NCBI RefSeq assembly: GCF_049389645.1
Contig: NZ_CP186540.1
Span: 2,170,001-2,234,000, forward strand
DNA from: Alkalibacterium sp049389645
GTDB lineage: Bacteria; Bacillota; Bacilli; Lactobacillales; Carnobacteriaceae_A
Direction of reading: 5' to 3'
Length of the DNA stretch: 64,000 bases
Within the stretch, counting starts at the first letter, position 1; the number at the start of each line of letters is the position of its first letter. Positions 24,426-33,921 of this stretch are shown here, piece after piece. The notes below the pieces were generated by a model. It made no database searches. It was not told where the DNA came from and worked only from the letters and a program-made list of their open reading frames with translations. The translations under genes and the position numbers were made by a program.

Positions 24426-25613
24426 TCAGTATATCACTTTTTCCACACTATCTGTTTGACGACCAGAAAGGATGAGTGCACCCAGACCAGTGATCACAAT
24501 GAAGAATCCGATGATCCAGCCCACATAAGGGATCAGCATCAATAGTTCCAGAATAAACAGACCTAAAAACACAAGCAGGAATTCGTTACCAAAATTCGGC
24601 CTGCCGAACAATCTGAATATCGAAGCCCCGATATACAGCGCCACGATGATTCTTGAGATATACAGAGCAATACCGTACAGCATGGCCAGTATCACACTCA
24701 TTGGGATACCGATGATGGTGATCATCAGCAGTATCAGTAAAAACGGTGTGACGATGAGCGCTAATAACCCTATGCCCATAGTCATGAGCGGTTTAGTACT
24801 GATGGGGAGGACGGTATCCATCCAAAAGAGAGGTTTGAGTAGTTTGATCAGGAACCAAACGACCAGTGCACTAAGGACGCTCCATAAAGCATACAGTGAT
24901 CTTAACAGCCATCTTTCCTGTCGGTCGACACGCCACTGCCTATCCCAGGTGCTTCGTTGCGTATATTCGGTTTGACCGGCAACTGTGGCATTGGGAGACA
25001 TATCTGCTTCTTCGGGACCTTCATAATTCAGATTCCCATCGATCGAAGCTGCATCACCCAGTGTCAGTGCTTCACTGTTGATATTAGCATCTCCACCGAT
25101 TGCGCCGTTCAATGCAATCAGTTCCCCGACCGCGAATAGATGACGCGGAACTTCGCCTACAAGCATCACGTCCATTCCGGCAATGAACACGTCTCGTCCG
25201 GCTTCGGCATTTTGGTCGATGGTGACAGTTTCTCCAGCGAAGAAAAGCTCTCCATCATTCTGGCCACTCATTTGGATCCGGGTACCGAGACCGTATATGT
25301 TACCGTTTATTTCACCGTTGATCTGAATTGTTCCCCCAACGAGGAACAGAGAACCATTGATATCGCCATTAACCTGTATCTGATCACCCGCAACAAATGT
25401 CGTGCCATCGACATCTCCGTCAATTCGAACGAAGTCGCCTGAAAAGAATCCCGGCCCATCTAAGGTCGTGCCTTGTTCCAGCGTTTGTCTAGCTTGGCGG
25501 TTAAACATGTGATTCTGTGCAGAAACACTACCTGCCAAAGTAAACAGTCCAATTAAAAATAATATGATGACAGAAACCCTCAAGAGTTTAGAGCTGTTCA
25601 ATTTTTCATTCAT
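24426..25613 (-). CDS. Bactofilin-like (polymer-forming) membrane protein
   Basis: The minus-strand ATG at 25613 has AGGAGG 10 bases upstream. The 395-residue protein starts with a signal or anchor helix (about 12-32). A right-handed beta-helix of short repeats follows (about 45-200), with recurring DGDVDG, NGDINGSLF, NGEINGNIYG and GEL/FAGETV turns as in bactofilin/polymer-forming cytoskeletal domains. Residues 235-385 carry four or five membrane helices. The signal sequence suggests the beta-helix lies outside the cell, unlike cytosolic bactofilins. Its role is unknown; surface scaffolding is plausible. It ends in a shared bidirectional terminator. Confidence 0.78.
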   Translation of the reverse strand: MNEKLNSSKLLRVSVIILFLIGLFTLAGSVSAQNHMFNRQARQTLEQGTTLDGPGFFSGDFVRIDGDVDGTTFVAGDQIQVNGDINGSLFLVGGTIQINGEINGNIYGLGTRIQMSGQNDGELFFAGETVTIDQNAEAGRDVFIAGMDVMLVGEVPRHLFAVGELIALNGAIGGDANINSEALTLGDAASIDGNLNYEGPEEADMSPNATVAGQTEYTQRSTWDRQWRVDRQERWLLRSLYALWSVLSALVVWFLIKLLKPLFWMDTVLPISTKPLMTMGIGLLALIVTPFLLILLMITIIGIPMSVILAMLYGIALYISRIIVALYIGASIFRLFGRPNFGNEFLLVFLGLFILELLMLIPYVGWIIGFFIVITGLGALILSGRQTDSVEKVIY

Positions 25614-25873
25614 TTTATTAAACCTCCTGACAAACGAGTTGACTAACTATTCACCAGTAATACTTAATTATGTTTACCGCTACACCTCCTGCATTTTAGA
25701 ATGAGTGGGTTATCTTTAAACCGTGTAAGTATGCTTGGTTGGATATAATATTAATTAGGATTGCTTAAAGGGGACAAAAAAAGTAGAAAAGAGGGCGTAA
25801 GAGTAAATCATGGAAGTTTTTTTCGCTGGGATTTTTCAACCTTATTTTACCACTTTCCAAGAAAAAGACGTTA

Positions 25874-26607
25874 ATGAAAGCAACTAGGTGCGGGACTCGA
25901 GCTACTTCCATAATTTCAAAACCAAAGCAGCTTGGTCAGCAAGATCCGACTGTTTATGATTGGGCAGAAACCGATTTTTCATTATATAGTGGCGCTCACA
26001 TTGGGATCTTGGGTGCTTTGGTGGAAGAGACAAATGTTGAGAGCATTTTACGCTTAAACTTGCAGGCAACTCAATTCTTTAATGAACATACGCTACCTTC
26101 TTACTTGCTTTATAATCCTTTTGATGAAGCAAAAGTTGTTGAGTATGTCGTCACATCAGATGAACCCGTCGACCTTTACAATTCGATAACGAATGAACGA
26201 ATCTTTTCTGATGTATCAGATAACGCAGATATTGAAATTGATCGGATGCAGCTGTCGTGATAACAGAAATACCGACAAGTGCTGATATAGTGGAAGAGGG
26301 AACCAACTATTATGTAGACGGTAAATTCATTTCTCAAAAACTTATCACAGCTAATGTTACGAATCTTGAAACTAATGCTGCCGTATCCGGTCAGTTTACG
26401 CTGGACATCGAATTAGCGTCAAATTATGATAGCGTGATCGACAAAGTGAGCATAGAGTTAAATGATGAAGTGATTGTTTTTGAATCGGATCAGACTATCG
26501 AATTAGATACCAACGGTTTTTCAACAGGGAACAAAAGACTACTTATAAGTGTAGAAACTGTTGATGGTAGAACAGACAGTATGACGCACCGACTAAAGCT
26601 CGAATAA
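25874..26607 (+). pseudogene. Remnant of a large secreted polysaccharide-active protein (frameshifted, 5'-truncated)
   Basis: Two reading frames overlap here. The first (to 26260) reads HIGILGALVEETNVESILRL and SYLLYNPFDEAKVVEYVV. The second, in another frame, continues the logic with SDAAVVITEIPTSADIVEEG and a beta-rich tail to 26607. The switch near 26240 looks like a single-base indel. Nothing like a signal peptide or catalytic domain precedes the first frame, so the 5' part is lost. The surviving text resembles the C-terminal end of large secreted carbohydrate-active proteins; the exact family is not certain. A terminator still follows. Confidence 0.65.
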
Positions 26608-26701
26608 ATAAGGTTAAAAAATGAATTTTAAGAGAGTTTTAAAGAAGTGAGTGTTGAGTGTGAAGAATGTTCAAATCTCTGCATGACGCATCATTATAAA
26701 A

Positions 26702-26742
26702 AAAAGAGGCATGGTCCCTATAAACTGGATCATGTCTCTTTT
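26702..26742 (+). terminator. Terminator after the pseudogene
   Basis: AAAAGAGGCATGGTCC pairs with GGATCATGTCTCTTTT (two mismatches), followed by TTGCG. Confidence 0.7.
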
Positions 26743-27241
26743 GCGTTAAATAGAAGGGGATTTATTTAATAATCTGCGTAATTTGGTTGAAATCAATACC
26801 GGGACAAAAATTATTTTCTGTTTGTAAACAGTTAATAAATATAATAATACAACTTAGTTTAAAAATATATGGTTTATAAATGAAAAAATTGTTATAATAA
26901 TGAAAACGCTTGTTAATGTGGTTTTATTCACAAATGAATTGTCGATCTTTATCTTACCACTAATAATAGCAGCAATTTTAAAATCAAAAAATAGAGGGGA
27001 GAATTTTGGAATACTTGGATGGATAAATGCCGTTTCTATTGTAATAGCATCCCCGATAAATATCACGATTACTATGGAGCTGCTGTATTGGTCTTTGTTC
27101 TTAGATAATATAATAGGATATAACGATGAAAATACTAAAACTAGAATAAATAACAATTTCAGAATTTCCTGAATGAAGGTGAGGATTAATTGATATCCTA
27201 AGGCATAATCATATGAGGGACAAAGAGAAGGGTGGAGGGAA
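26743..27241. other. AT-rich intergenic region before lipoprotein pair
   Basis: It contains the weak small ORF described separately and, just before 27242, a good GGAGGG box for the lipoprotein gene. There are no repeats shared with other regions. Confidence 0.4.
26900..27172 (+). CDS. Possible small membrane protein
   Basis: A 90-codon frame with two hydrophobic segments (about 8-25 and 42-65) separated by a basic loop KSKNRG. No ribosome binding site is visible before the ATG; a TATAAT directly upstream would allow a leaderless transcript. The composition is AT-rich like the surrounding non-coding DNA, so it may not be a real gene. Confidence 0.25.
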   Translation: MKTLVNVVLFTNELSIFILPLIIAAILKSKNRGENFGILGWINAVSIVIASPINITITMELLYWSLFLDNIIGYNDENTKTRINNNFRIS

Positions 27242-28240
27242 ATGAAAAAAATAATCACTAAAAGCATACTCGTTTTTGGATCGCTGTTAGTATTCACTGG
27301 TTGTGGTAATCAAACAGACAGTGCTTATTCTGAATCTATTCAAAATGGTTTGGATTCACTAATTGCAGAAGATTACGATAAGGCAGAAGTTTATTTTGAA
27401 TTAGTTAAAAATGAGTATTCGGATGACGAACGTGCTAATAATTTATATATACAAATCCAATCGTTTAAAGAAGCAATAGAATATTTAGAAGCTGGAGATA
27501 TAGAAGAGTCTAGAGTTTTGGCTACAGAAGTTACTGACATGAACAATTCATCGATAGGCCTTACTCACAGATCATCTAATCTGCTTATATTAATTGATGA
27601 GATAGAAGAAAATAGGAACGTTTTTTTAAGCAATTATACGGAGGCATTATCACTATTTGAAGAAGAAGACTATGAAGAAGCAAATAACTTATTGAGTTTA
27701 AATGCTGATGACATTCTATCTAATGAACTTTATTACTCTGATATTCTTAAAGATAGTCAAGAGTTGACTATCGCTATAAATAAAAAGATTGATCAAATAG
27801 CGACGAGCGATTTAAAAGCGGAAGAAGAACGTATTCAATTAGAAACTGAGGAACAAGTTATAAAAGAAGCAAAAGCTGCAGAGCAAAAGAAAAATGATGA
27901 GGCGAAAGCTAAGGCTGAAGCTGAAGAAGAAGCTTCTCAAACAAGTGACTCAGGTTCATTGTCAATGAGTGTAGAGGAATACCGTAACCAAGTTTGGTAC
28001 GGTTACGACGAAGATCCTAATTTTACATATAATGATGCATTGGCAATAATTAAAAATGTAGTTGGACCAGAACCAGAAGATGAATCTTTCTATTATAACG
28101 GAAGATTAAGAGTGAGCATAAACGATTCAGGGATAAGATCCTACACGCTATGGAAAGAAGCAAACACTGGTGAAGGTACTGCAGACGCAACATTTGCAGT
28201 TTACGATGTTTATGAGGATAATACAGTCTTTGAGCATTAA
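27242..28240 (+). CDS. Lipoprotein with TPR-like N-terminal region and coiled coil
   Basis: The 332-residue protein has lipobox VFTGC (Cys21). Residues 30-110 contain SIQNGLDSLIAEDYDKAEVYFE, a helical repeat of TPR type, also found in the next gene. Residues 185-225 form a charged coiled coil (EEERIQLETEEQ... AEQKKNDEAKAKAEAE). The C-terminal domain (about 240-332; YGYDEDPNFTYNDALAII, YNGRLRVSI) is unknown to me. It is probably exported and membrane-anchored. It is followed after 27 bases by a related lipoprotein, so the pair likely works together at the cell surface. GGAGGG precedes the ATG. Confidence 0.75.
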   Translation: MKKIITKSILVFGSLLVFTGCGNQTDSAYSESIQNGLDSLIAEDYDKAEVYFELVKNEYSDDERANNLYIQIQSFKEAIEYLEAGDIEESRVLATEVTDMNNSSIGLTHRSSNLLILIDEIEENRNVFLSNYTEALSLFEEEDYEEANNLLSLNADDILSNELYYSDILKDSQELTIAINKKIDQIATSDLKAEEERIQLETEEQVIKEAKAAEQKKNDEAKAKAEAEEEASQTSDSGSLSMSVEEYRNQVWYGYDEDPNFTYNDALAIIKNVVGPEPEDESFYYNGRLRVSINDSGIRSYTLWKEANTGEGTADATFAVYDVYEDNTVFEH

Positions 28241-28267
28241 AATTTAAGTAGAAAAAGGAGATTTAGT

Positions 28268-29146
28268 ATGTTGAATAAAAAATATACTCTTGGAGCATTA
28301 GTAGTATTAACTATCTTATCTAGCTGCTCAGCGGATTCATCGAGTGATTACAATAAAGCAATCGAGACTGGATTAGATTATATTATAGCAGAAGATTACT
28401 CAAGAGCAGAAGTGCAATTTGAGCAAGCAATAGCATTCCGAGAGGGAGACGATAGAGCAGCGGCACTATTAGCTCAAACCACACATTACTCAAATGCTCA
28501 AAAATTATTAACAGATGAAAATATGGATGAAGCTATCCAAGAAATTAAAAAGATATCGACATATGAGGATGGATCGTCTGGGTTTATTATGAAATCTGAG
28601 AGGTTACTAGCTCAAATTGATGAAGAAAAGAATATTGTCAATGATAGCGATACAGAAAAGAGCAGTGAAAGTGACAATAACACAGAAAATAACAATGAAG
28701 AGGTAGCAGCAACTAACGACTCAACCGATAGTGAATCAGAAATAAATGACTCAACTATTGAAGAAGAGAAAACAAAGGAAATCACAAAGGATGATTTCAA
28801 AGGTTTCTATGCAGCGTTTGAAGATGCTCCTTTTAACTCTAATATTTTTCATGTATTTGTAATTACAGATAGTGTGTATCATGACATTGTGCCAGCATGG
28901 GGGGAGTATGGTAGTTTTCATATAACTCATCAAGTAGTTAGTGATAACAAACTTTCAATAGACTATGAACCTCGAGATGAAGAAGGTGGAATGGAACTCA
29001 CTGCCGGAAGCAAAGAATTTCAATTAACTATTAATGATGATCAATCGAAGGTAATTCATTCTGGAGACTATCAGTACTATCCGATTAGTATTATTCAATT
29101 AAACGATTTCGGTTTTGATTTGAAAGAAATTTCACTGGATGATTAA
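28268..29146 (+). CDS. Lipoprotein related to its upstream neighbour
   Basis: The 292-residue protein has lipobox LSSC (Cys20). Residues 27-110 repeat the neighbour's pattern (AIETGLDYIIAEDYSRAEVQFEQ), so the two genes arose by duplication of at least this part. An Asp/Glu/Ser/Asn-rich low-complexity linker follows (about 120-175). The C-terminal domain (about 180-292; FKGFYAAFEDAPF, YGSFHITHQVV) looks like a small beta-rich fold but is not recognised; it differs from the neighbour's. AAGGAG lies before the ATG. A strong terminator ends the two-gene unit. Confidence 0.75.
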   Translation: MLNKKYTLGALVVLTILSSCSADSSSDYNKAIETGLDYIIAEDYSRAEVQFEQAIAFREGDDRAAALLAQTTHYSNAQKLLTDENMDEAIQEIKKISTYEDGSSGFIMKSERLLAQIDEEKNIVNDSDTEKSSESDNNTENNNEEVAATNDSTDSESEINDSTIEEEKTKEITKDDFKGFYAAFEDAPFNSNIFHVFVITDSVYHDIVPAWGEYGSFHITHQVVSDNKLSIDYEPRDEEGGMELTAGSKEFQLTINDDQSKVIHSGDYQYYPISIIQLNDFGFDLKEISLDD

Positions 29147-29245
29147 TAAAAAGTGAAATAATTAAAAGCTTGTGTTAACTATTGATTGAAACTTTTTGAT
29201 AGAACTTTCTTTTAGAAATCATGTTATCGGAGTAACAACAAATCA

Positions 29246-29287
29246 AAAACACTTAGTGATAATAAAATTATCACTAAGTGTTTTTTT
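29246..29287 (+). terminator. Terminator of the lipoprotein pair
   Basis: AACACTTAGTGATAA and TTATCACTAAGTGTT are perfect 15-bp arms around a 5-base loop, followed by eight T. Confidence 0.93.
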
Positions 29288-29302
29288 TGCGAAAGATAAC
29301 GC

Positions 29303-29320
29303 TTTACTAATTTTAGTAAA
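29303..29320. promoter_or_regulatory. Palindromic operator candidate upstream of lacZ
   Basis: TTTACTAATTTTAGTAAA is a perfect 8-bp inverted repeat. The half-site TTTACTAA also occurs twice before the msm-like binding-protein gene (33841, 33960). Confidence 0.45.
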
Positions 29321-29326
29321 CATTTC

Positions 29327-29342
29327 GTAAAAACGCTTGCAT
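29327..29342. promoter_or_regulatory. cre-like site upstream of lacZ
   Basis: GTAAAAACGCTTGCAT matches the CcpA catabolite-response consensus at most positions (central AACGCTT). It lies about 100 bp before the lacZ start, as expected for glucose repression. Confidence 0.5.
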
Positions 29343-29444
29343 ATTTCTGCGGTTTTAATTATGATTATTACAACAACAAATAAAAGGGATCAGAAAACGA
29401 TTATTATCAACACTTATTGAAGGAAGGTGGGAACCATCATTTCT

Positions 29445-32400
29445 ATGAACTATTTGAAAAAAGATGTGCTGGAAGTGAACCGTCAGCCCGAGCATGCGTA
29501 CTTCTTTACCTACAAAGATAGTGAAAGAGCACTCACATATGACCGGACACTATCCAGCGGTTTTACATTACTGAACGGGGTTTGGAAGTTTCATTACGGC
29601 AAGCATCCGAACGACGTAGACGAAGATTTTTTCGAGGAAGAATTCAATGATCAATCATGGGAATCAATTCATGTTCCGTCACACTGGGAGATGAAAGGAT
29701 TTGGCAAACCTCATTATACAAATGTACAGTACCCGTTTCCGGTCGATCCACCGCATATTCCGTCAGATAATCCGACAGGGACATACCGGAAAGAATTTTA
29801 TTTAACCGACTTGAATGAACGCTCAGTGATAAGGTTTGAAGGTGTCGACAGTGCATTCGATCTATGGCTGAACGGCGAATATATCGGTTATTCAACCGGG
29901 AGCCGCATCGCAGCCGAGTTTGATGTTTCGGAATTTTTAGTTGAAGGAAAAAATACAGTGGCAGTTAAAGTTTACAAGTGGTCAGCGCAGAGTTATCTGG
30001 AAGACCAGGACATGTGGTGGCTGTCGGGCATTTTCAGAGATGTCTATATCGTTTCCAAAGAGGCCGCCGGGGTCAAAGATTATTTCGTCAAAACACTCTT
30101 TGATCCTGAGTATAAAGATGCTGAACTCAATCTTTCTGTCGAATTTACAAAAGCATCGATCGGTAAAGACTTGGTGGTCCAGCTTTTAGACCATGAACAA
30201 AATAAAGTCTTTGAAGAAACTGTTTTGATTGAAAAAGAGACAGTAAACATTAGCAAAATGATCGAAGAGCCACACAAATGGTCAGCTGAAGAACCATATC
30301 TGTATCATTTACAGCTGATGATCAAGAACGATGACGACATTTTGGAAGTGGTACCGCAGCGTGTCGGGTTCAGGCAAGTGGAACTCAAAGATGGTCTGAT
30401 CCAAGTGAACGGAAAACGTATTTTATTTAAAGGCGTGAACCGGCACGAGTTTCATCCCGAACACGGCCGGTATGTCACCGTCGATGTGATGGAACAGGAT
30501 CTTAAACTGATGAAGCAGCACAATATCAACGCGATCAGAACGTCTCATTATCCAAGTGACCCGCGTTTTTATGATTTGTGTGATGAGTACGGTTTTTATG
30601 TGATCGATGAAACGGATCTGGAAACACACGGGTTTGTATTGATCAATGATCCGGACCAGTTGAGTGACAACAAAGACTGGCAGCAAAATTATGTCGACCG
30701 CATCACGCGCATGGTCGAACGGGACAAGAACCATCCGGCTGTTATTATCTGGTCGCTTGGTAATGAATCGGGCTTTGGACAGAATCATCTGGCCATGGCT
30801 GAGTGGGCAAGAGGGCGAGACGATACCCGTCTCCTTCATTATGAAGGCGAAAGCATTCGTATCCTGGATGAATCGAATTATGAACCGAAACAATTGAACC
30901 AGAGTGCCGATTTCTTTTCTACGATGTATACAGACGTGGAACGGCTTGAAAAATTAGGCAAACAGACCCATCTCGAACAACCGCATGTCTTATGCGAATA
31001 TGCGCATGCGATGGGTAACGGGCCAGGTGGTTTCAAAGAGTATACCGACTTGTTCAATAAATACCCGCGCCTGCAAGGCGGTTTTGTCTGGGAATGGATC
31101 GATCACGGGATCAAATCCGTGAATGAAAACGGTCAGGAATTCTATGCATATGGTGGCGATTTCGGTGAACACCCGCATGACGGTAACTTTGTCATTGACG
31201 GCTTGATCTTCCCGGACCGCACACCCTCGCCCGCACTGCTTGATTACAAACGGGCCATTCAGCCGGTGAAAACAGAGCTAAGTGGCAACAGACTTACCAT
31301 CACGAACCGCTATGATTTCGTTGCTTTAAATCATCTCAAAGGCTGTTGGGTCCTTAAACAGAACGGAAAGATAGTGAAGCAAGGTGAGCTGGACGTGAGT
31401 GGCGTAAAAGCACATGAATCAGAAACAATCGACTTACCAGTTGACTTGACAGAGATCACAAAAGAATCTCAGTTGCTGGTCGAGTTTCAAACTGAAACAG
31501 CAAGCAGATGGAGCGACCGGGGTCATTTAGTAGCTTGGGATCAATTCACTTTAGGTAATGAAGTGACTTATCCAAAGGCTATTTCGACAGAAGAACCGAT
31601 CGAACTATTTGAAGAAGGAGACACACTCATCCTTCAAAACGGACACTTTGAACTGGTCTTTGATACCTTCAAAGGCAAGATCAGTACGTATATGGTGAAT
31701 GGAGACCTCTTGATCGAAGAGGGACCAGAGAACAATTTCTGGCGAGCCATGACGGACAACGACAGCATCGGACACGATGAATTTAATACCAGTCCGAACA
31801 GTGATATTTGGAAACAATACGGTGTCGATCACTTCCAGGAAAGAACGGAAGACGTGAAAGTTGATGTGCAAGGCGAGACCATCGTTATTGAAGTGAAAAG
31901 CACGTTGGCTCCGCCTGTTTTAAGCTGGGGTTTCAGGTCGATCGTTAAGTATACGGTGAAACCAAACGGCGTTATCGATATCGACGTCAATGGGGAAAAG
32001 TTCGGCAACGGCCCACTGACTTTACCGAAAATCGGGCTTCGCATGAACGTCTCGAAATGGCTCGAAAATGTCTCATGGTACGGCAACGGTCCTGGCGAAT
32101 CGTATCCGGATATTCAGTTCGCTACTCGCAAGGACGTCTGGGATATGAAGAGTGATGAATTGGAAACACCTTACATTATGCCTCAAGAAAATGGGAACCG
32201 CAGCGATGTCGATTGGGTCAGTTTCACACACAGCGACGGCACGGGACTCATTGTCAAAGGAAAAGCGTTGAACTTCAGTTTAAGAGCTTACAGTACCGAA
32301 CAACTGGACGAAGCCAAACATATCTACGAACTTTTAAAAGCAGATGCGTTTGAACTGAATGTTGATTACAAACTGAATGGCATTGGTTCTTCGAGTTGTG

Positions 32401-32477
32401 GACCAGGGGTGTTGGATAAGTATAAACTGACGAATGAGAGTTACCAGTATCACTTAAGTTTGGAACCACACACTTGA
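29445..32477 (+). CDS. lacZ: Beta-galactosidase (GH2)
   Basis: The start is uncertain: GGAAGGTGG lies 14 bases before the ATG at 29445 and overlaps a GTG at 29427; the ATG is preferred because MNYLKK begins like family members. The protein is about 1010 residues, the LacZ length. Domains in order: sugar-binding jelly roll (about 40-210), Ig-like (215-310), TIM barrel (315-610), and small Ig-like and Bgal_small_N domains (about 720-1005). Catalytic residues from the ATG are Glu441 in WSLGNESG and nucleophile Glu518 in LCEYAHAMGN. It hydrolyses lactose and other beta-galactosides in the cytoplasm. A decayed permease fragment follows directly, which hints that a lactose transporter gene was lost here. 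A cre-like site and a palindrome lie upstream. Confidence 0.93.
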   Translation: MNYLKKDVLEVNRQPEHAYFFTYKDSERALTYDRTLSSGFTLLNGVWKFHYGKHPNDVDEDFFEEEFNDQSWESIHVPSHWEMKGFGKPHYTNVQYPFPVDPPHIPSDNPTGTYRKEFYLTDLNERSVIRFEGVDSAFDLWLNGEYIGYSTGSRIAAEFDVSEFLVEGKNTVAVKVYKWSAQSYLEDQDMWWLSGIFRDVYIVSKEAAGVKDYFVKTLFDPEYKDAELNLSVEFTKASIGKDLVVQLLDHEQNKVFEETVLIEKETVNISKMIEEPHKWSAEEPYLYHLQLMIKNDDDILEVVPQRVGFRQVELKDGLIQVNGKRILFKGVNRHEFHPEHGRYVTVDVMEQDLKLMKQHNINAIRTSHYPSDPRFYDLCDEYGFYVIDETDLETHGFVLINDPDQLSDNKDWQQNYVDRITRMVERDKNHPAVIIWSLGNESGFGQNHLAMAEWARGRDDTRLLHYEGESIRILDESNYEPKQLNQSADFFSTMYTDVERLEKLGKQTHLEQPHVLCEYAHAMGNGPGGFKEYTDLFNKYPRLQGGFVWEWIDHGIKSVNENGQEFYAYGGDFGEHPHDGNFVIDGLIFPDRTPSPALLDYKRAIQPVKTELSGNRLTITNRYDFVALNHLKGCWVLKQNGKIVKQGELDVSGVKAHESETIDLPVDLTEITKESQLLVEFQTETASRWSDRGHLVAWDQFTLGNEVTYPKAISTEEPIELFEEGDTLILQNGHFELVFDTFKGKISTYMVNGDLLIEEGPENNFWRAMTDNDSIGHDEFNTSPNSDIWKQYGVDHFQERTEDVKVDVQGETIVIEVKSTLAPPVLSWGFRSIVKYTVKPNGVIDIDVNGEKFGNGPLTLPKIGLRMNVSKWLENVSWYGNGPGESYPDIQFATRKDVWDMKSDELETPYIMPQENGNRSDVDWVSFTHSDGTGLIVKGKALNFSLRAYSTEQLDEAKHIYELLKADAFELNVDYKLNGIGSSSCGPGVLDKYKLTNESYQYHLSLEPHT

Positions 32478-32479
32478 TC

Positions 32480-32590
32480 ATCTCCACAATGAGAGCAGGC
32501 TATACCGTTGACAACATGGCAGTTATGATCGCTATCTTCATCTTCGTTCTGTAGAAATACTTTGTAGAAGGTATGGTTGGATCGCTCAAG
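32480..32590 (+). pseudogene. Remnant of a sugar ABC permease C terminus
   Basis: In the frame of 32489 the translation reads MRAGYTVDNMAVMIAIFIFVL, stop, KYFVEGMVGSLK. The last helix followed by QKYFVEGMVGS-type ending is the hallmark of MalG/MsmG-like sugar permeases (compare KYFMGGMMVGAIKE at the end of the gene at 6366). There is one in-frame stop and everything upstream is missing. It starts just after the lacZ stop and runs to near a terminator. Confidence 0.55.
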
Positions 32591-32610
32591 CAAGAAAAAA
32601 ATAATTTTAT

Positions 32611-32653
32611 AAAAACACCCAAAAAGATGAACCCGAATCTTTTTGGGTGTTTT
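32611..32653 (+). terminator. Terminator downstream of lacZ and permease remnant
   Basis: AACACCCAAAAAGAT and ATCTTTTTGGGTGTT are perfect arms around a 7-8 base loop, followed by a short T-run. Confidence 0.88.
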
Positions 32654-32782
32654 CTGATTTTAATTATGAAAAATAGTTTTGATTAATGTTTGAGATCGAA
32701 GCAGATTTTCACTTGAATGGAAAACCGGTTTAAATTATACTGATCGGCCGCCGTATTAAAGAAGCGTATCGAATCAATTTCG

Positions 32783-32816
32783 AAAAAAGCAATGCTCTTT
32801 TGAGTATTGCTTTTTT
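32783..32816 (+). terminator. Second terminator before the araC-type gene
   Basis: AAAAAAGCAATGCTC pairs with GAGTATTGCTTTTTT (one G-U). The transcript it ends is not identifiable. Confidence 0.7.
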
Positions 32817-32985
32817 GTAATTCATAAATGGACAAATTCATATTTATTTATGAAATAGTATGAAGTTAATTAAAAGGCATAAAATGAAATCCTTTACATT
32901 GAAAAGGATTCAAATAATCATCAAATAGATGTTAAAATTTTCTGTATAATCATATTGTGGAGTAAATAATACGAGGAGTGATGAT

Positions 32986-33837
32986 ATGGAAGAAGATTAT
33001 TTCCAAAGAAATAAACGGTTTAATGATATTTATTACTTAACTAAAGGAACAGAAGCTTGCGTTCCCAGTCATCATTATGGTCCAGCACGAAGGGAATATT
33101 ATTTAATTCATTTAATCGAAGAAGGAAAAGGGATTTTTATTTCAAATGGAGTTACCTATAACTTGAAAAAAGGTCAGTTCTTTCTTATATACCCGAATGA
33201 AACAAACTATTATAAAGCTGACGAAGATTTTCCATGGAAGTATTCTTGGATTGGTTTTCATGGAGAGAACGTCGAAATGTTATTAAAAAGTATTGGTTTA
33301 AGTAAACAAACACCTGTGGGAAGTGTTGAAAATGCAAAGGACACTATCAAATTGATGAATAAAATCATTAAAGCGCCCATCACAGACAATAAATCTTTAA
33401 TCATTCTTCAAGGATACTTATATTTACTTTTAGCAAACTTATCAATTGGACGAGACCTGTATGACACTGAGCATAAATCAGATGTTATTAACAAAGATAT
33501 AGAATACACTAATCAAGCCATTCAGATCATCCAAGACAATTATCATAGAATAGAATTTTCTATATATAGTATAAGTGAAAAAATGGCTTTAAACCCATCT
33601 TATTTATCTCAATTATTTAAAAGGACAACGGGTAGAACAATGAATGATTACTTGATCGATTATAGACTTCAAAAGAGCCGAGAAATACTAGATACGACAC
33701 AAGAATCGATTCAGAATATAAGCGAAATGGTAGGTTATAGTAATCCATTGAGTTTCACTAGAATCTTTAAAAGTAAGATGAAGATGACCCCCAGTAAGTA
33801 CAGAAAAGTAAGAGAACATTATAAAAGCGAAGAGTAA
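32986..33837 (+). CDS. AraC-family transcriptional activator of the msm/raf operon
   Basis: The 283-residue protein has an N-terminal cupin-like sensor (about 20-150; YLIHLIEEGKGIFISNG, WIGFHG) and two C-terminal helix-turn-helix motifs (about 180-280; ISEKMALNPSYLSQLFKRTTGRT and ISEMVGYSNPLSFTRIFKSK). This is the MsmR/RafR type of streptococcal operons, where it activates raffinose/melibiose genes. It lies just upstream of a binding protein, two permeases, an alpha-galactosidase and sucrose phosphorylase, in the same order as in those operons. GAGGAGTGATGAT precedes the ATG. A 14-bp palindrome overlaps its stop codon. Confidence 0.88.
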   Translation: MEEDYFQRNKRFNDIYYLTKGTEACVPSHHYGPARREYYLIHLIEEGKGIFISNGVTYNLKKGQFFLIYPNETNYYKADEDFPWKYSWIGFHGENVEMLLKSIGLSKQTPVGSVENAKDTIKLMNKIIKAPITDNKSLIILQGYLYLLLANLSIGRDLYDTEHKSDVINKDIEYTNQAIQIIQDNYHRIEFSIYSISEKMALNPSYLSQLFKRTTGRTMNDYLIDYRLQKSREILDTTQESIQNISEMVGYSNPLSFTRIFKSKMKMTPSKYRKVREHYKSEE

Positions 33838-33846
33838 ATATTTACT
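33833..33846. promoter_or_regulatory. Operator candidate 1 of the msm-like operon
   Basis: Perfect palindrome AGTAAATATTTACT overlapping the stop codon of the AraC-type gene; nearly repeated at 33951-33965. Confidence 0.5.
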
Positions 33847-33921
33847 AAAACTAAAAAAACGTAGGGTTTGACACTATTAAAGTCAATTGTTTTGACCGTT
33901 AATCTGATATGATAGTACTAT

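Noticed and set aside
26854..27297. 147-codon minus-strand frame
   Set aside because: No ribosome binding site; it overlaps the start of a real lipoprotein gene and consists of AT-driven hydrophobic residues.
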